64,000 nt of DNA from NCBI GenBank assembly GCA_964620325.1, contig CAZUIM010000014.1, positions 5,544 through 69,543 of the forward strand. Direction: 5' to 3'. A program made the position numbers and the translations under genes. Source of the DNA: CAZMYM01 sp964620325 (GTDB lineage: Bacteria > Bipolaricaulota > Bipolaricaulia > UBA7950 > UBA9294). This document shows positions 1 through 7,687 of this stretch, one piece after another. Position 1 is the stretch's first letter; every line of letters starts with the position of its first letter. Below the pieces are notes generated by a model. That model was not told the origin of the DNA and did no database searches. It worked only from the letters and a program-made list of their open reading frames with translations.

Positions 1-285
1 GCTCTGCTGGGGGCGCAATCGAACGAGACGCAAGACGTAACCATCCAGGATCTTCTTGACCTACTCGTCACCGAGGACGGGCAATCGCGACTCGACATCA
101 TCGAAGCGATGATCGAGGAGATCGAGCACGAGGTTGACGTGATCCACTCCGTCGCCGAACGCATGCTACAAGAGCAGTACGGTTTCTTCGAAGCGGAGGA
201 ATGGACGCTCAGCGACATCAAGTTCCAGCTCAACCAGATTGAAGCGCAGCTCGACGCCATCGAGAGTTGCTGCTGCACCCCCTAG
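1..285 (+). CDS. C-terminal part of an unidentified helical protein with a Cys-rich tail (5' end outside window)
   Basis: The frame is open from base 1 to a TAG at 283-285, giving 94 residues with no start inside the window. The visible part is acidic and helical, with heptad-like Leu/Ile spacing (LLDLLVTEDG, IIEAMIEEIEHEV). It ends in the unusual tail SCCCTP. It lies 76 bp upstream of the ECF sigma factor on the same strand and could belong to the same locus. I do not recognise a family. The three adjacent cysteines at the C-terminus could bind metal or form disulfides, but that is inference. Confidence 0.7.
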   Translation, partial: ALLGAQSNETQDVTIQDLLDLLVTEDGQSRLDIIEAMIEEIEHEVDVIHSVAERMLQEQYGFFEAEEWTLSDIKFQLNQIEAQLDAIESCCCTP

Positions 286-361
286 CGCCTCCTCGGTCGC
301 TCTGATTGAACCGTCTCGGCCGCGATCGACCACCTAGTCTCGAGCGATCCGAAGGAGAGAC

Positions 362-892
362 GTGACCGAGCGGGCCGAGTCGTTGTGCGAAGATCTGTCT
401 CTCCTCCGTCGCATCGCTACCGGGGATCGCTCGGCGTTTCGGTCGCTCTACGATCGCCACGCGGATCGGGTCTTCCGCTTCGCGATCTCGATCGTCCGCC
501 GGGCACACCTCGCCGAGGACGTGCTGCAGGAGACGATGGTCGTGGTCTGGAAGAGGGCGAAGACATTCAGAGGAGACGCCATGGTCTCCACATGGATCCT
601 CGGAATCGCCCGCAACGTCGCGTTCAACCTGCTCCGCAGGGAGAAGCGCGGCGAACGGCTACCCGACGAACGCCGGGGGGGCGGAGATCCGGCAGAGCGG
701 GTCGAGATGGCGATCCGCGTCGAGCGCGCCCTCGCGACGCTCCCCGACCACCATCGCGAGGTGATGCACCTCGTCTTCTACGAGGAGATGAGTGTGCGAG
801 AGGCGGCCGAAGTGCTCGGCATCCCTGAAGGGACGGTGAAATCGAGAATGCATCACGCTCGGAAGACCCTTGCGAAGGAACTGGCGAGATGA
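362..892 (+). CDS. ECF-family RNA polymerase sigma factor
   Basis: This 176-residue protein has sigma-70 region 2 (RSLYDRHADRVFRFA, then DVLQETMVVVWKRA) and region 4 (LPDHHREVMHLVFYEEMSV, then IPEGTVKSRMHHARKTL), with no region 1 or 3. That is the ECF layout, used to direct RNA polymerase to a small stress or envelope regulon. The start is GTG at 362, 5-6 nt after GGAGAG; no earlier good start is seen. Its stop overlaps the start of the anti-sigma gene (ATGA), so the two are translationally coupled. The target promoters cannot be deduced from this window. Confidence 0.93.
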   Translation: MTERAESLCEDLSLLRRIATGDRSAFRSLYDRHADRVFRFAISIVRRAHLAEDVLQETMVVVWKRAKTFRGDAMVSTWILGIARNVAFNLLRREKRGERLPDERRGGGDPAERVEMAIRVERALATLPDHHREVMHLVFYEEMSVREAAEVLGIPEGTVKSRMHHARKTLAKELAR

Positions 893-1284
893 TCACGTGC
901 GACCGGGTCCGCGAGCTGATCCCGTGGTACGTGACGGGGCGGATCGCGCTCGAAGAGGCCGAGCGGATCGCCGACCATCTTGCGACGTGCGCCGACTGCC
1001 AGTCCGACTTCGCCGAGGCCGCCTGGATGCGACGGCTGGTGGCGAATCGGGCGTCATCGACGCGAACACCGAGGGGGGCTGCATGGTCTCTCGTCGCCAG
1101 GAGAGCTGGGATCGTGGACCTCGCGAGGATCGACGTCGGCTCATTCCTGATCGGACTCAACCTTGGGATTTCGGCTGCATCGAAGCGATACCCCGTCCGC
1201 GGGAGTCTTCGCGTCATGGGTCACAAAGTGCGGATCGTCGGAGCACGCAGAGAGCGAAGGGAGGACCGACATGTTCGGAAGTGA
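889..1284 (+). CDS. Zinc-finger (ZAS/zf-HC2) anti-sigma factor
   Basis: This 131-residue protein has C4 and the H30-x3-C34-x2-C37 motif (ADHLATCADC), the zinc-binding signature of ZAS-type anti-sigma factors. It starts 4 bp inside the end of the ECF sigma gene. It should bind and hold that sigma factor until a signal releases it. The second half (after residue ~50) is basic and lacks a convincing membrane helix; only a weakly hydrophobic stretch (VGSFLIGLNLGIS) is present. It may therefore be soluble and respond to a cytoplasmic redox or metal signal through the zinc site. The 3' end overlaps the next gene by 14 bp. Confidence 0.85.
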   Translation: MITCDRVRELIPWYVTGRIALEEAERIADHLATCADCQSDFAEAAWMRRLVANRASSTRTPRGAAWSLVARRAGIVDLARIDVGSFLIGLNLGISAASKRYPVRGSLRVMGHKVRIVGARRERREDRHVRK

Positions 1285-1978
1285 TAGACGAAGGCAGCGA
1301 GAGCGCGAGGCCCGCGAACACGAGCAAGAGCGGGAGCAGGAACGAGAGGCGGAGCGCCAAGAGCGAGAGACGCTGCGGCAGGAGGAACGTGCCGTTCGAC
1401 AGGCGGAGCGGGCGTGCGAGCAGAAGGAGCGGGAATTCGAGCAAGAGATGGAACGGATCGAGCGGGAGCGCGAACGGGTCGAGCGGGAGCGCGAGCGGCT
1501 CGAACAGGAGCGCGAGCGGCTGGAGGAGCTTCGCGAACGACTCGAGGAACGGCAGAGCGAGCTCGAAGAACTGGAGAAGGAGATCGAGGATCTCGAAGAG
1601 GAACTCGACAGCGCTGGCGACGTCAAGGAGGTGCTTGACGTGGTCTCCGAGCGGATCCCGAACCTGATGCGTGGGATCCAGGAGACGATCTACTCCCCGG
1701 AGCAGATCAAGAAAGCGGCCGAAGGAATCGCGCTCTTCTACAAGACACTGGTCGATGCCGGGATGGACCAAGAGGTCGCGAGCACGATGACGATAAACTA
1801 TGTCGACAACCTGCAAACGCAGCTCCGGATGCCGCGACACGCAGTCCGGATTCCGCACATCCCAGATCGACCTGAGATTCCCGACCTCGAGAGACCGTCC
1901 GACGCCGCCAGTTTTCAATTCCGTGCAACGGGAGTCGACGAATCCGAGTCGACCCACGAAGAAAATCATCCGACGTGA
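1271..1978 (+). CDS. E/R-rich single-helix (coiled-coil) protein, function unknown
   Basis: The ATG at 1271 is chosen over an in-frame start at 1163 because GGGAGGA lies 6 nt before it and the N-terminal extension would lie within the anti-sigma gene. The product is 235 residues. Residues ~5-118 are almost entirely Glu, Arg and Gln in an i to i+4 pattern (for example ERERERVERERERLEQERE), a stable charged single alpha-helix or long coiled coil. A compact hydrophobic segment follows (DVVSERIPNLMRGIQETIYS, then GIALFYKTLVDAGM) and a Pro-rich tail. Cotranscription with sigma and anti-sigma suggests a role in that signalling system. No named family is recognised. Confidence 0.8.
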   Translation: MFGSDRRRQREREAREHEQEREQEREAERQERETLRQEERAVRQAERACEQKEREFEQEMERIERERERVERERERLEQERERLEELRERLEERQSELEELEKEIEDLEEELDSAGDVKEVLDVVSERIPNLMRGIQETIYSPEQIKKAAEGIALFYKTLVDAGMDQEVASTMTINYVDNLQTQLRMPRHAVRIPHIPDRPEIPDLERPSDAASFQFRATGVDESESTHEENHPT

Positions 1979-2038
1979 TGCGACCGCCGAGCGTGCGCCA
2001 GGGAGTCCCTCGAGAGGACTCTCGAAAGCGTGTCCTCC

Positions 2039-3013
2039 ATGAGTGAGCGACCCTCCGGCGTCTTCGGCGCGATCCGGGCCGCCTGCCGGGCGGTGGCCGA
2101 TGGAGCCCGCCACGTCCATGTCGAACCTGATCGGGTTGAACCGTACGCCGACGCGCTCCCGCTCGACCGACTTCGACGTCCGGAACTCGATCAGGAACAC
2201 CACTTCGTCGGAGACGAAGACGAAACGATCGCCTACTTCGTCTCGCTCGACGCGGTCAACTTCGGCTCGGGCTACTTTCCTGACCTGCGGAAACGGCCCG
2301 GGCTGTCCGGCTACTTCACGATCGCGTCGTCCCTGACCGATCGATTCCGGCGGGACGGTCTGTTCGAGCCCGAGGAGCTCGCCGAGATTTCCGCCGAGGA
2401 CTGCGCTCGCCTGTTCGGTCAAGGCCCCGCCGTCGAGCCGATCGGCGAATTGATGCGCCTCTTCGCGCAGGCGTGGAACGATCTCGGCGCCGATCTGATC
2501 GATCGATTCGACGGCCGATTCGGAGGACTGATCGAAGCGGCCGACCGCTCGGCCGCACGGCTTGTCGAAGTTCTGTCGGCGCAGCCGTTCTTCCGCGACG
2601 TCGCCTCGTACCGCGGCAGTCCCGTCCCGTTCTACAAGCGGGCTCAGATCCTCGCCTCCGATCTCGCCCTCGCCTTCGACCGAGCCGGACCCGGTCGATT
2701 CGACGATCTCGATCGACTGACGATCTTCGCCGACAACCTCGTCCCCCACGTCCTTCGGATCGATGGGGTCCTCCGCTATGAGCAGGCTCTCGTCGACCGG
2801 ATCGAACGGGGAGAGCCGATCGCCTCCGGATCGGCCGAAGAGGTTGAGATTCGAGCCTGCGCCGTCGACGCGGTCGAACGGATCGTTGATCACCTACGCC
2901 GGATCGAGCCGCCGGTCACATCGCGAGACGTCGACAACCTGCTCTGGTCCCGAGGACAGCGGCCCGAGATGAAGCGATTGCCGCGGCATCGGACCCGCTG
3001 CGTCTTCTATTGA
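2039..3013 (+). CDS. qng1: Queuosine 5'-phosphate N-glycosylase/hydrolase (DUF2419, Q_salvage)
   Basis: This 324-residue protein matches the queuosine-salvage family (PF10343/DUF2419), which releases queuine base from queuosine 5'-monophosphate. Conserved blocks include NFGSGYFPDLRKRPGLSGYF (residues ~74-93), FYKRAQILASDLA (198-210), LTIFADNLVPHVLR (227-240), EVEIRACAVDAVE (268-280) and the C-terminal LLWSRGQRPE...RHRTRCVFY. Length fits the family. The ATG at 2039 is preferred to the GTG at 2030; no strong Shine-Dalgarno is seen for either. The family is common in eukaryotes and patchy in bacteria. No tgt, que or transporter gene is adjacent. The 3' end faces comEA, with stop codons overlapping by a few bases. 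Confidence 0.9.
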   Translation: MSERPSGVFGAIRAACRAVADGARHVHVEPDRVEPYADALPLDRLRRPELDQEHHFVGDEDETIAYFVSLDAVNFGSGYFPDLRKRPGLSGYFTIASSLTDRFRRDGLFEPEELAEISAEDCARLFGQGPAVEPIGELMRLFAQAWNDLGADLIDRFDGRFGGLIEAADRSAARLVEVLSAQPFFRDVASYRGSPVPFYKRAQILASDLALAFDRAGPGRFDDLDRLTIFADNLVPHVLRIDGVLRYEQALVDRIERGEPIASGSAEEVEIRACAVDAVERIVDHLRRIEPPVTSRDVDNLLWSRGQRPEMKRLPRHRTRCVFY

Positions 3014-3429
3014 TCGTCCGACGCAACGATCGCCCGCTCTCGGAATCCCTCGATCGTCTCCGGACCGATCCCCTTCACCTCGGCCAACGCGTCGACGGAG
3101 GCGAATCGCCCGTGCTCCTCGCGGTAGGCGACGATCCGTCCGGCCAGGACAGGGCCGATCCCGGGGAGTCGCGTGAGGTCCTCGAGCGTCGCCGTGTTGA
3201 CGTTCACTGTTCCCGACGCGCCCGACGCGTCGAACGACGGGATCGTCACGTAGACATTCTCCAGTGCGATCAGCCGGTTCTCCACGCCGTCCGGCGAGCG
3301 CTCACCGCCGTCGAAGAGAAAGATTCCACCAACAAGCAGGGCGGCCCCGATCAGCAAAACGAGGCCGCGTCGCTGCGCCCCGGCGTCGATCCGGACCACG
3401 CGACGGCTCCGTATCTCGTTCATGCTCAT
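3007..3429 (-). CDS. comEA: ComEA-like helix-hairpin-helix DNA-binding protein
   Basis: The 140-residue product has a basic N-terminus and one membrane helix (residues ~21-40, GLVLLIGAALLVGGIFLF). A short linker leads to a tandem helix-hairpin-helix domain (VNVNTATLEDLTRLPGIGPV, then FASVDALAEVKGIGPETIEG). This is the ComEA layout: a membrane-anchored dsDNA receptor for natural transformation. A second start (ATG, 3423) is possible. A TAGAAT -10 candidate (3432-3437, minus strand) ends only 2-3 nt before the first ATG, so the inner ATG at 3423 would be near-leaderless. No other competence gene is nearby. Confidence 0.88.
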   Translation of the reverse strand: MSMNEIRSRRVVRIDAGAQRRGLVLLIGAALLVGGIFLFDGGERSPDGVENRLIALENVYVTIPSFDASGASGTVNVNTATLEDLTRLPGIGPVLAGRIVAYREEHGRFASVDALAEVKGIGPETIEGFRERAIVASDDQ

Positions 3430-3525
3430 TGATTCTAAGGTTTACTCCTCCATCGGAACAAGGCGGACTGGCAAAACGCCCGACCGAGAATAGACTCTGC
3501 TCATCACCGCATGCACGGAGGGACC

Positions 3526-3801
3526 ATGCTTCAAGCCGCACTCACATCGTTCGGTCTCGTGCTTCTGGCCGAACTCGGAGACAAGACGCAGTTGGCCGTC
3601 CTGGCCCTGACGAGTCGAACGAAGGCGCCGTGGGCCGTCTTCCTCGGAGCCGGCGCAGCGCTGCTGATCTCCACGGCACTCGCTGTGGCGCTGGGAAGCC
3701 TGTTGACCCGATTCCTTCCCGCCGGAGCGACCCGAATCCTCCACTACGCCGCCGGGGCTCTTCTCGTCGTCGTCGGTGTCTCGACGATCTGGAAGGCCTA
3801 G
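3526..3801 (+). CDS. UPF0016 (GDT1/TMEM165-type) cation transporter, single-repeat form
   Basis: The protein (91 residues from the second ATG, which has GGAGGG just upstream; 96 from an earlier ATG at 3511) has three predicted membrane helices. The family signature ELGDKTQ lies in the first helix (LVLLAELGDKTQLAVLAL). UPF0016 proteins move Mn2+ or Ca2+ in exchange for H+. Most have two such repeats (about 190 residues); this gene encodes only one, so it should work as a homodimer or with a partner elsewhere. It is convergent with surE, 2 bp apart. Confidence 0.85.
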   Translation: MLQAALTSFGLVLLAELGDKTQLAVLALTSRTKAPWAVFLGAGAALLISTALAVALGSLLTRFLPAGATRILHYAAGALLVVVGVSTIWKA

Positions 3802-3803
3802 GA

Positions 3804-4598
3804 TCACTCGCTGAGCTTCGTCTCCCAGAGACGAAGCTCGTCGAGGAGGGAGTGCTCGGTCAGATCGAGGTGGATCGGGGTGATCGAGACAAACCCTCCG
3901 GCGACCGCGCTGATGTCGGTCCCCTTCTCCTCGGCCGGAACCTCGGTCATCGGGTCACCGCTGATCCAGTAGAAGTTGCGCCCGTTCGGATCCTGCCCGA
4001 TGACCAGGTAGTTGTCGTACGCCGCCCCGCCGAGGCGCGTGACCCGCGGAACGAGGGCCCGCGGTTTTGGCAGATACGGGATGTTGACGTTCAGCAGGAT
4101 CCCGCTTGGGACCTTCGCTCCGCCGAGAAGGAACCGGGCAAGCCGGGTCGCGAATGCGGCCGCCCCATCGTAGTTCGGCTCGTCGGCCGGATTGCTCACG
4201 GTGTCGAGGGAAACGGCGACCGCCGGAATGCCAACGCGAACCCCCTCCATCGCTGCGGCGACGGTCCCCGAATACGAGACGTCGCGTCCGAGATTCAGTC
4301 CGGCGTTGATCCCGGAGACGATGAGATCCGGTCGCTTGTCGAGAAGCCCGAGGAGGGCGAGCGAAACACAATCCGACGGGGTCCCGTTGGTTACGTGTGC
4401 GATGCTCCCGTCGAGCATCCGGACCTCGTCGAGCCGCAGCGGCTTGTGAAAGGTCCGCGTCCGGCTCGCCGCCGACCAGTTCCGCTCCGGCGCAAAGACC
4501 TCGACCGTCGCGATCTGGGAGAGCGCGCGGTTGAGAGCGAGCAGGCCGGGGGCGTTGACGCCATCGTCGTTGGTGATCAGGATGAGTTTGTCGTCCAT
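3804..4598 (-). CDS. surE: 5'/3'-nucleotidase SurE
   Basis: This 264-residue protein hydrolyses nucleoside monophosphates. It shows the metal site ITNDDGVNAPG at residues ~8-18, APERNWSAAS (Ser of the active site), NGTPSDCVSLALLG and SGINAGLNLGRDVSYSGTV, all SurE hallmarks. Length is normal. It begins 15 bp after the end of rsmD on the same strand without a clear Shine-Dalgarno, so it is probably read by coupling from rsmD. Confidence 0.96.
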   Translation of the reverse strand: MDDKLILITNDDGVNAPGLLALNRALSQIATVEVFAPERNWSAASRTRTFHKPLRLDEVRMLDGSIAHVTNGTPSDCVSLALLGLLDKRPDLIVSGINAGLNLGRDVSYSGTVAAAMEGVRVGIPAVAVSLDTVSNPADEPNYDGAAAFATRLARFLLGGAKVPSGILLNVNIPYLPKPRALVPRVTRLGGAAYDNYLVIGQDPNGRNFYWISGDPMTEVPAEEKGTDISAVAGGFVSITPIHLDLTEHSLLDELRLWETKLSE

Positions 4599-4613
4599 TT
4601 CGGTTCGGTGACA

Positions 4614-5198
4614 CTAGCGGCCCGATGACGGTTCGTCAACCGTCGCGTCGGCAGATCGATAGAAGTAGAGAACATTGTCCCCGTACCTCCGCCGATCGGC
4701 GAGTGCAAGCCGCCCGAACGTCGACCCCGGGTCCTCCGTCTTGTGAACTGCGGCGACAACGAGGGGATCGTCGGTCACCAAGTGAGCGCCTGCGATCTTC
4801 GACAGCGCCGCAACGGCGAGCCCCTGGAAGTAGGGAGGATCGACGAAGACGAGGTCGAAGCGCCTCCCCCTCCTTCCGTATCGGTCGATGGCGTCCTCCC
4901 AATCCCCCTCGAAGACCTCGCCGACGCCGAGGAGACCGAGCTCGTCGAGATTCCGGCGGATGATTCCGCACGCCTCACGCAAATCGTCAACGAACAGGCA
5001 ACTTCTCGCCCCGCGCGACAGCGCCTCCAATCCGAGTGTCCCGACGCCGGCGAACAGGTCGAGGCAGACGGCCTCTGGAACGAAATCGGAGGCGATGCTG
5101 AACAGGGCCGTCCGGACGAAGTCGCGAACCGGCCGGATGTCTTCTTCTTCCCAATCGACGAGGCGACGGCCCCTCAAAGACCCGCCGATGATGCGCAT
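4614..5198 (-). CDS. rsmD: 16S rRNA (guanine-N2)-methyltransferase RsmD
   Basis: The 194-residue protein begins MRIIGGSLRGRRL, the RsmD N-terminus. It has the SAM-binding loop CLDLFAGVGTLGLEALSRGA and the catalytic FVDPPYF motif of N2-guanine/N6-adenine methyltransferases. RsmD methylates G966 (E. coli numbering) of 16S rRNA in the assembled 30S subunit. The start ATG has AAGGAGA 6 nt upstream. It forms a two-gene unit with surE. Confidence 0.95.
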   Translation of the reverse strand: MRIIGGSLRGRRLVDWEEEDIRPVRDFVRTALFSIASDFVPEAVCLDLFAGVGTLGLEALSRGARSCLFVDDLREACGIIRRNLDELGLLGVGEVFEGDWEDAIDRYGRRGRRFDLVFVDPPYFQGLAVAALSKIAGAHLVTDDPLVVAAVHKTEDPGSTFGRLALADRRRYGDNVLYFYRSADATVDEPSSGR

Positions 5199-5209
5199 CC
5201 CGTGTCTCC

Positions 5210-5238
5210 TTGAACGTCTGAGGCGCCGAAGCTATGAT
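5210..5238 (+). promoter_or_regulatory. Sigma-70-type promoter upstream of the HAD hydrolase gene
   Basis: TTGAAC (5210-5215), 17 bp, TATGAT (5233-5238). The expected start is near 5245, giving a leader of about 60 nt. A 6-bp inverted repeat with a 6-nt loop (CTAGGT...ACCTAG, 5244-5261) sits exactly at the start site. Confidence 0.6.
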
Positions 5239-5306
5239 CCGATCTAGGTTCCAGCACCTAGCACACGAATCAGCTTACGAGAGGGGGGACCGTCGTTCAA
5301 CCGCCG

Positions 5307-6008
5307 ATGATTCGATCCGTCCGGGCGGTCGCGTTCGATCTCGACGCGACGCTCTGTGAATACACGCTCACCGTGCAGGAGGTCATCGAGCGCGCCCTAG
5401 CGCGGATTGGCCTCTCCGGGCCGCCGTTCGGCCGGCCGGCCCAACTCGCCGCCGAATACAACGTTGCTTGGTGGACGGCGGAGGAGCATCTCCGCGTCCC
5501 CGTCCATGAGCTTCGCCGCCGCGCCTGGACGACGCTCCTGAAGCGGCGCGGCTTCGACGACCGGGTGGCTGCCCGCCGGCTCGCCGATGCCTACAGCGAG
5601 ATCCGCGACGAATCGGGCGTCCGCCTCTTCGACGGCGTAGCGTCTTTCCTCTGCGATCTCCGAAACCGGTTCCGAATCGGCATTCTGACCAACGGCCCGT
5701 CGGACATGCAGTGGGACAAACTCCGCCGACTCCACCTCCCGGATGCGGTCGACGGGATCATCGTCGCCGGCGATCTCGGGGTCTTCAAACCGGATTCGAG
5801 ACCGTTCCGTCGGCTCCTCCGAACCCTCGAAGCCCAGCCGCCGACCTCGCTGTTCGTCGGTGATTCCTACGAACACGACATCGTCGGTGCACGGGCGATC
5901 GGCATGCAGACCGCCTGGGTGACGAAGGACGGACGTCCCGAAGACGGCGGCCCGAGTCCGGACCACGTCGTCGAACGGGCGACCGACCTGCGCGGGGTTC
6001 TCCTGTGA
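5307..6008 (+). CDS. HAD-superfamily hydrolase
   Basis: The 233-residue protein has all four HAD motifs: AFDLDATL with nucleophile D11 and D13, ILTNGPSD (motif II), GVFKPDSRPF (motif III Lys) and GDSYEHDIVGA (motif IV). The helical cap between motifs I and II is of type C1. It is probably a phosphatase of a small metabolite; the substrate is not evident. The Shine-Dalgarno is weak and distant (GAGGGGGGA, ~17 nt upstream). The stop overlaps the next start (GTGA). Confidence 0.9.
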   Translation: MIRSVRAVAFDLDATLCEYTLTVQEVIERALARIGLSGPPFGRPAQLAAEYNVAWWTAEEHLRVPVHELRRRAWTTLLKRRGFDDRVAARRLADAYSEIRDESGVRLFDGVASFLCDLRNRFRIGILTNGPSDMQWDKLRRLHLPDAVDGIIVAGDLGVFKPDSRPFRRLLRTLEAQPPTSLFVGDSYEHDIVGARAIGMQTAWVTKDGRPEDGGPSPDHVVERATDLRGVLL

Positions 6009-6886
6009 GCGCGCCCGCCCGCTGTGCGGCCGTTCTCGCGATCGTCGCCATCGGGTTCGTGCTCTCGCCGTCCTCTCTCGCCGTCGCCGAAACGATCCTC
6101 CTCCCACGCCCGGTCCCGACGTTCAACCAGAACTATACGAACGGTCCGAACGCGTGGGGGGACTGCTCGCTCGGAACCTCCGGATGTCCGGACAGGATCT
6201 CGACCACCGGATGTCTTGTGACGGCCTTCTCTTCCGTTCTCGCCTACTACGAGATCGAATTGGAGGTCTCGGCCCGCTACTCGTGCACCGGGTCCGCCCG
6301 ATCCGGGATGGATCCTGGAATCCTGAACGATTGGCTCCGCGAGAACGAGGGATTCGGCCGCTGCGCGCAGGATCCCTACGGGAACTGCTGTCTCGTCTGG
6401 GAGCGGCTCCCCGACAGGATCGAATTGACGGAGCACGCGAACCGGAGCGACAGCGGGCTGAATCCGGTCGCGTCAGTCGTGATCGACCACGCACTGCGCG
6501 AAGGGCGACCGATCGTCGCCGGCGTGCACTGGGACGCCTTCTGCCGAGCCAGCTCAGATCAGACCGAGAACTGTCACTGGGTCGTTCTGACCGGGAAGAT
6601 CGGCGAGACCTATACCATCGTTGATCCGATGAATCCAGACGCGTCCGACTCCGGAGGGGTTCGCACGACGCTCGAGTCCGGAACAAGAGGACGCTACATC
6701 ATCGATCGTTTCTACGTCGTGGCCCCGTCAGCGCTCGGGACGGACGACGGCGCGTCGACCGACGGGGGGACGGCTCGTTCCGAAGATACCGCCGAAGGGG
6801 ACCTCCCCGGGGCCGGCGTCGCCCTCATCCTGCTCACTCTCGTTGCGGCGCTCGCCGCGATCGTCATCCTCGCCTCCTCGCAGTAG
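6005..6886 (+). CDS. Secreted, membrane-anchored C39-like cysteine peptidase
   Basis: The 293-residue protein starts at GTG 6005 overlapping the HAD stop. It has a signal peptide (residues 1-28, ending SLAVAET), a papain-like domain, a short Thr/Ser/Asp-rich linker and a C-terminal membrane helix (ALILLTLVAALAAIVIL). Catalytic candidates are C70 in STTGCLVTAFSSVLAYY, H191 in NCHWVVLTG and D207 in YTIVDPMNP, the arrangement of C39_2-like peptidases. Extra cysteines (54, 61, 94, 120, 128, 129, 180, 190) suggest disulfides and an extracytoplasmic location. Substrate unknown. Confidence 0.8.
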   Translation: MSAPARCAAVLAIVAIGFVLSPSSLAVAETILLPRPVPTFNQNYTNGPNAWGDCSLGTSGCPDRISTTGCLVTAFSSVLAYYEIELEVSARYSCTGSARSGMDPGILNDWLRENEGFGRCAQDPYGNCCLVWERLPDRIELTEHANRSDSGLNPVASVVIDHALREGRPIVAGVHWDAFCRASSDQTENCHWVVLTGKIGETYTIVDPMNPDASDSGGVRTTLESGTRGRYIIDRFYVVAPSALGTDDGASTDGGTARSEDTAEGDLPGAGVALILLTLVAALAAIVILASSQ

Positions 6887-6904
6887 GAGAGCGACTCTCG
6901 CGAA

Positions 6905-7687
6905 TCAGACGGCCAGGCCGGTCAGGACGAGGACGCCGAGAATCGCGCAGTAGATCGAGAAGATCCAGAGGCGTCCGCGCGACACTACCGCAAGCAGGGT
7001 CCGGATCGCGAGGAGACCGACGACGAATGCGGCGGCCGTGCCGACGAGAAGGCCCGTCCACGGCGTCCCCCCAAGACCGGCGCCCGCGGCGTCCCAGAGA
7101 CTCACCAAGCCGGCGCCGAACAGCGCCGGAACCGCCAGAAGGAACGAGAAGCGGGCCGCTCCGCGCGGGGTCAGGCCGACGAGCATTCCGACACCGATCG
7201 TCGCCCCGCTCCGGGAAAGGCCGGGCAGGATCGACGCCGCCTGCGCGATCCCGACGACGACGGCATCGAAGAAGCCGGCTCGATTGCGCTCTGCGCGATG
7301 GCGGACGAAGGACGGCGCCGCCATCAGAAGCGCGCCGGCCATGAAACTCGCCCCGAGGATGACGGTCGAACCGAAGATCGCGCCGATCGACGTACGAAGG
7401 AGCAGCCCGAGAACGACGATCGGGACCGTTCCGGCAATGATCAGACCGATCTCCTTCCGACCTTCGATCGAGCCTCGCGGCGTTAGAGACCGGACGAGGG
7501 TGACCAGATCCCGCCGGAAGACGACGAGGACGGCGGCGAGCGTCCCCCAGTGGAGGAGCGCCTCCAACAAAACGCCGGGCGGATCGAGCGCCAGCCATCG
7601 CTGGAAGAGCGCGAGATGCCCCGAACTCGACACGGGGACGAATTCGGTCGCTCCCTGAACGACGCCGAGGAGGAGGTAGCGGATCAT
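6905..7687 (-). CDS. uppP: Undecaprenyl-diphosphatase UppP (BacA)
   Basis: This 260-residue integral membrane protein starts MIRYLLLGVVQGATEFVPVS and contains the BacA/UppP motifs GATEFVPVSSSGHLAL and LPGLSRSGATIG. It dephosphorylates undecaprenyl diphosphate for reuse in cell-wall synthesis and can give bacitracin tolerance. The start is ATG at 7687, overlapping the preceding stop (ATGA), with GAGGAG/AAAGG upstream. It is last in a three-gene operon with two redox proteins, an uncommon context for uppP. Confidence 0.96.
   Translation of the reverse strand: MIRYLLLGVVQGATEFVPVSSSGHLALFQRWLALDPPGVLLEALLHWGTLAAVLVVFRRDLVTLVRSLTPRGSIEGRKEIGLIIAGTVPIVVLGLLLRTSIGAIFGSTVILGASFMAGALLMAAPSFVRHRAERNRAGFFDAVVVGIAQAASILPGLSRSGATIGVGMLVGLTPRGAARFSFLLAVPALFGAGLVSLWDAAGAGLGGTPWTGLLVGTAAAFVVGLLAIRTLLAVVSRGRLWIFSIYCAILGVLVLTGLAV

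Noticed and set aside
2473..2781. Arg/Ser-rich open frames opposite or alongside long genes throughout the window
   Set aside because: They are shadows created by high GC and codon bias; they lie inside recognised genes, lack ribosome binding sites and show no family motifs.
1214..2893. 559-codon open frame on the minus strand over the helical protein and the queuosine gene
   Set aside because: It mirrors two well-supported plus-strand genes (E/R codons read as L/S/R on the other strand) and has no recognisable domain.
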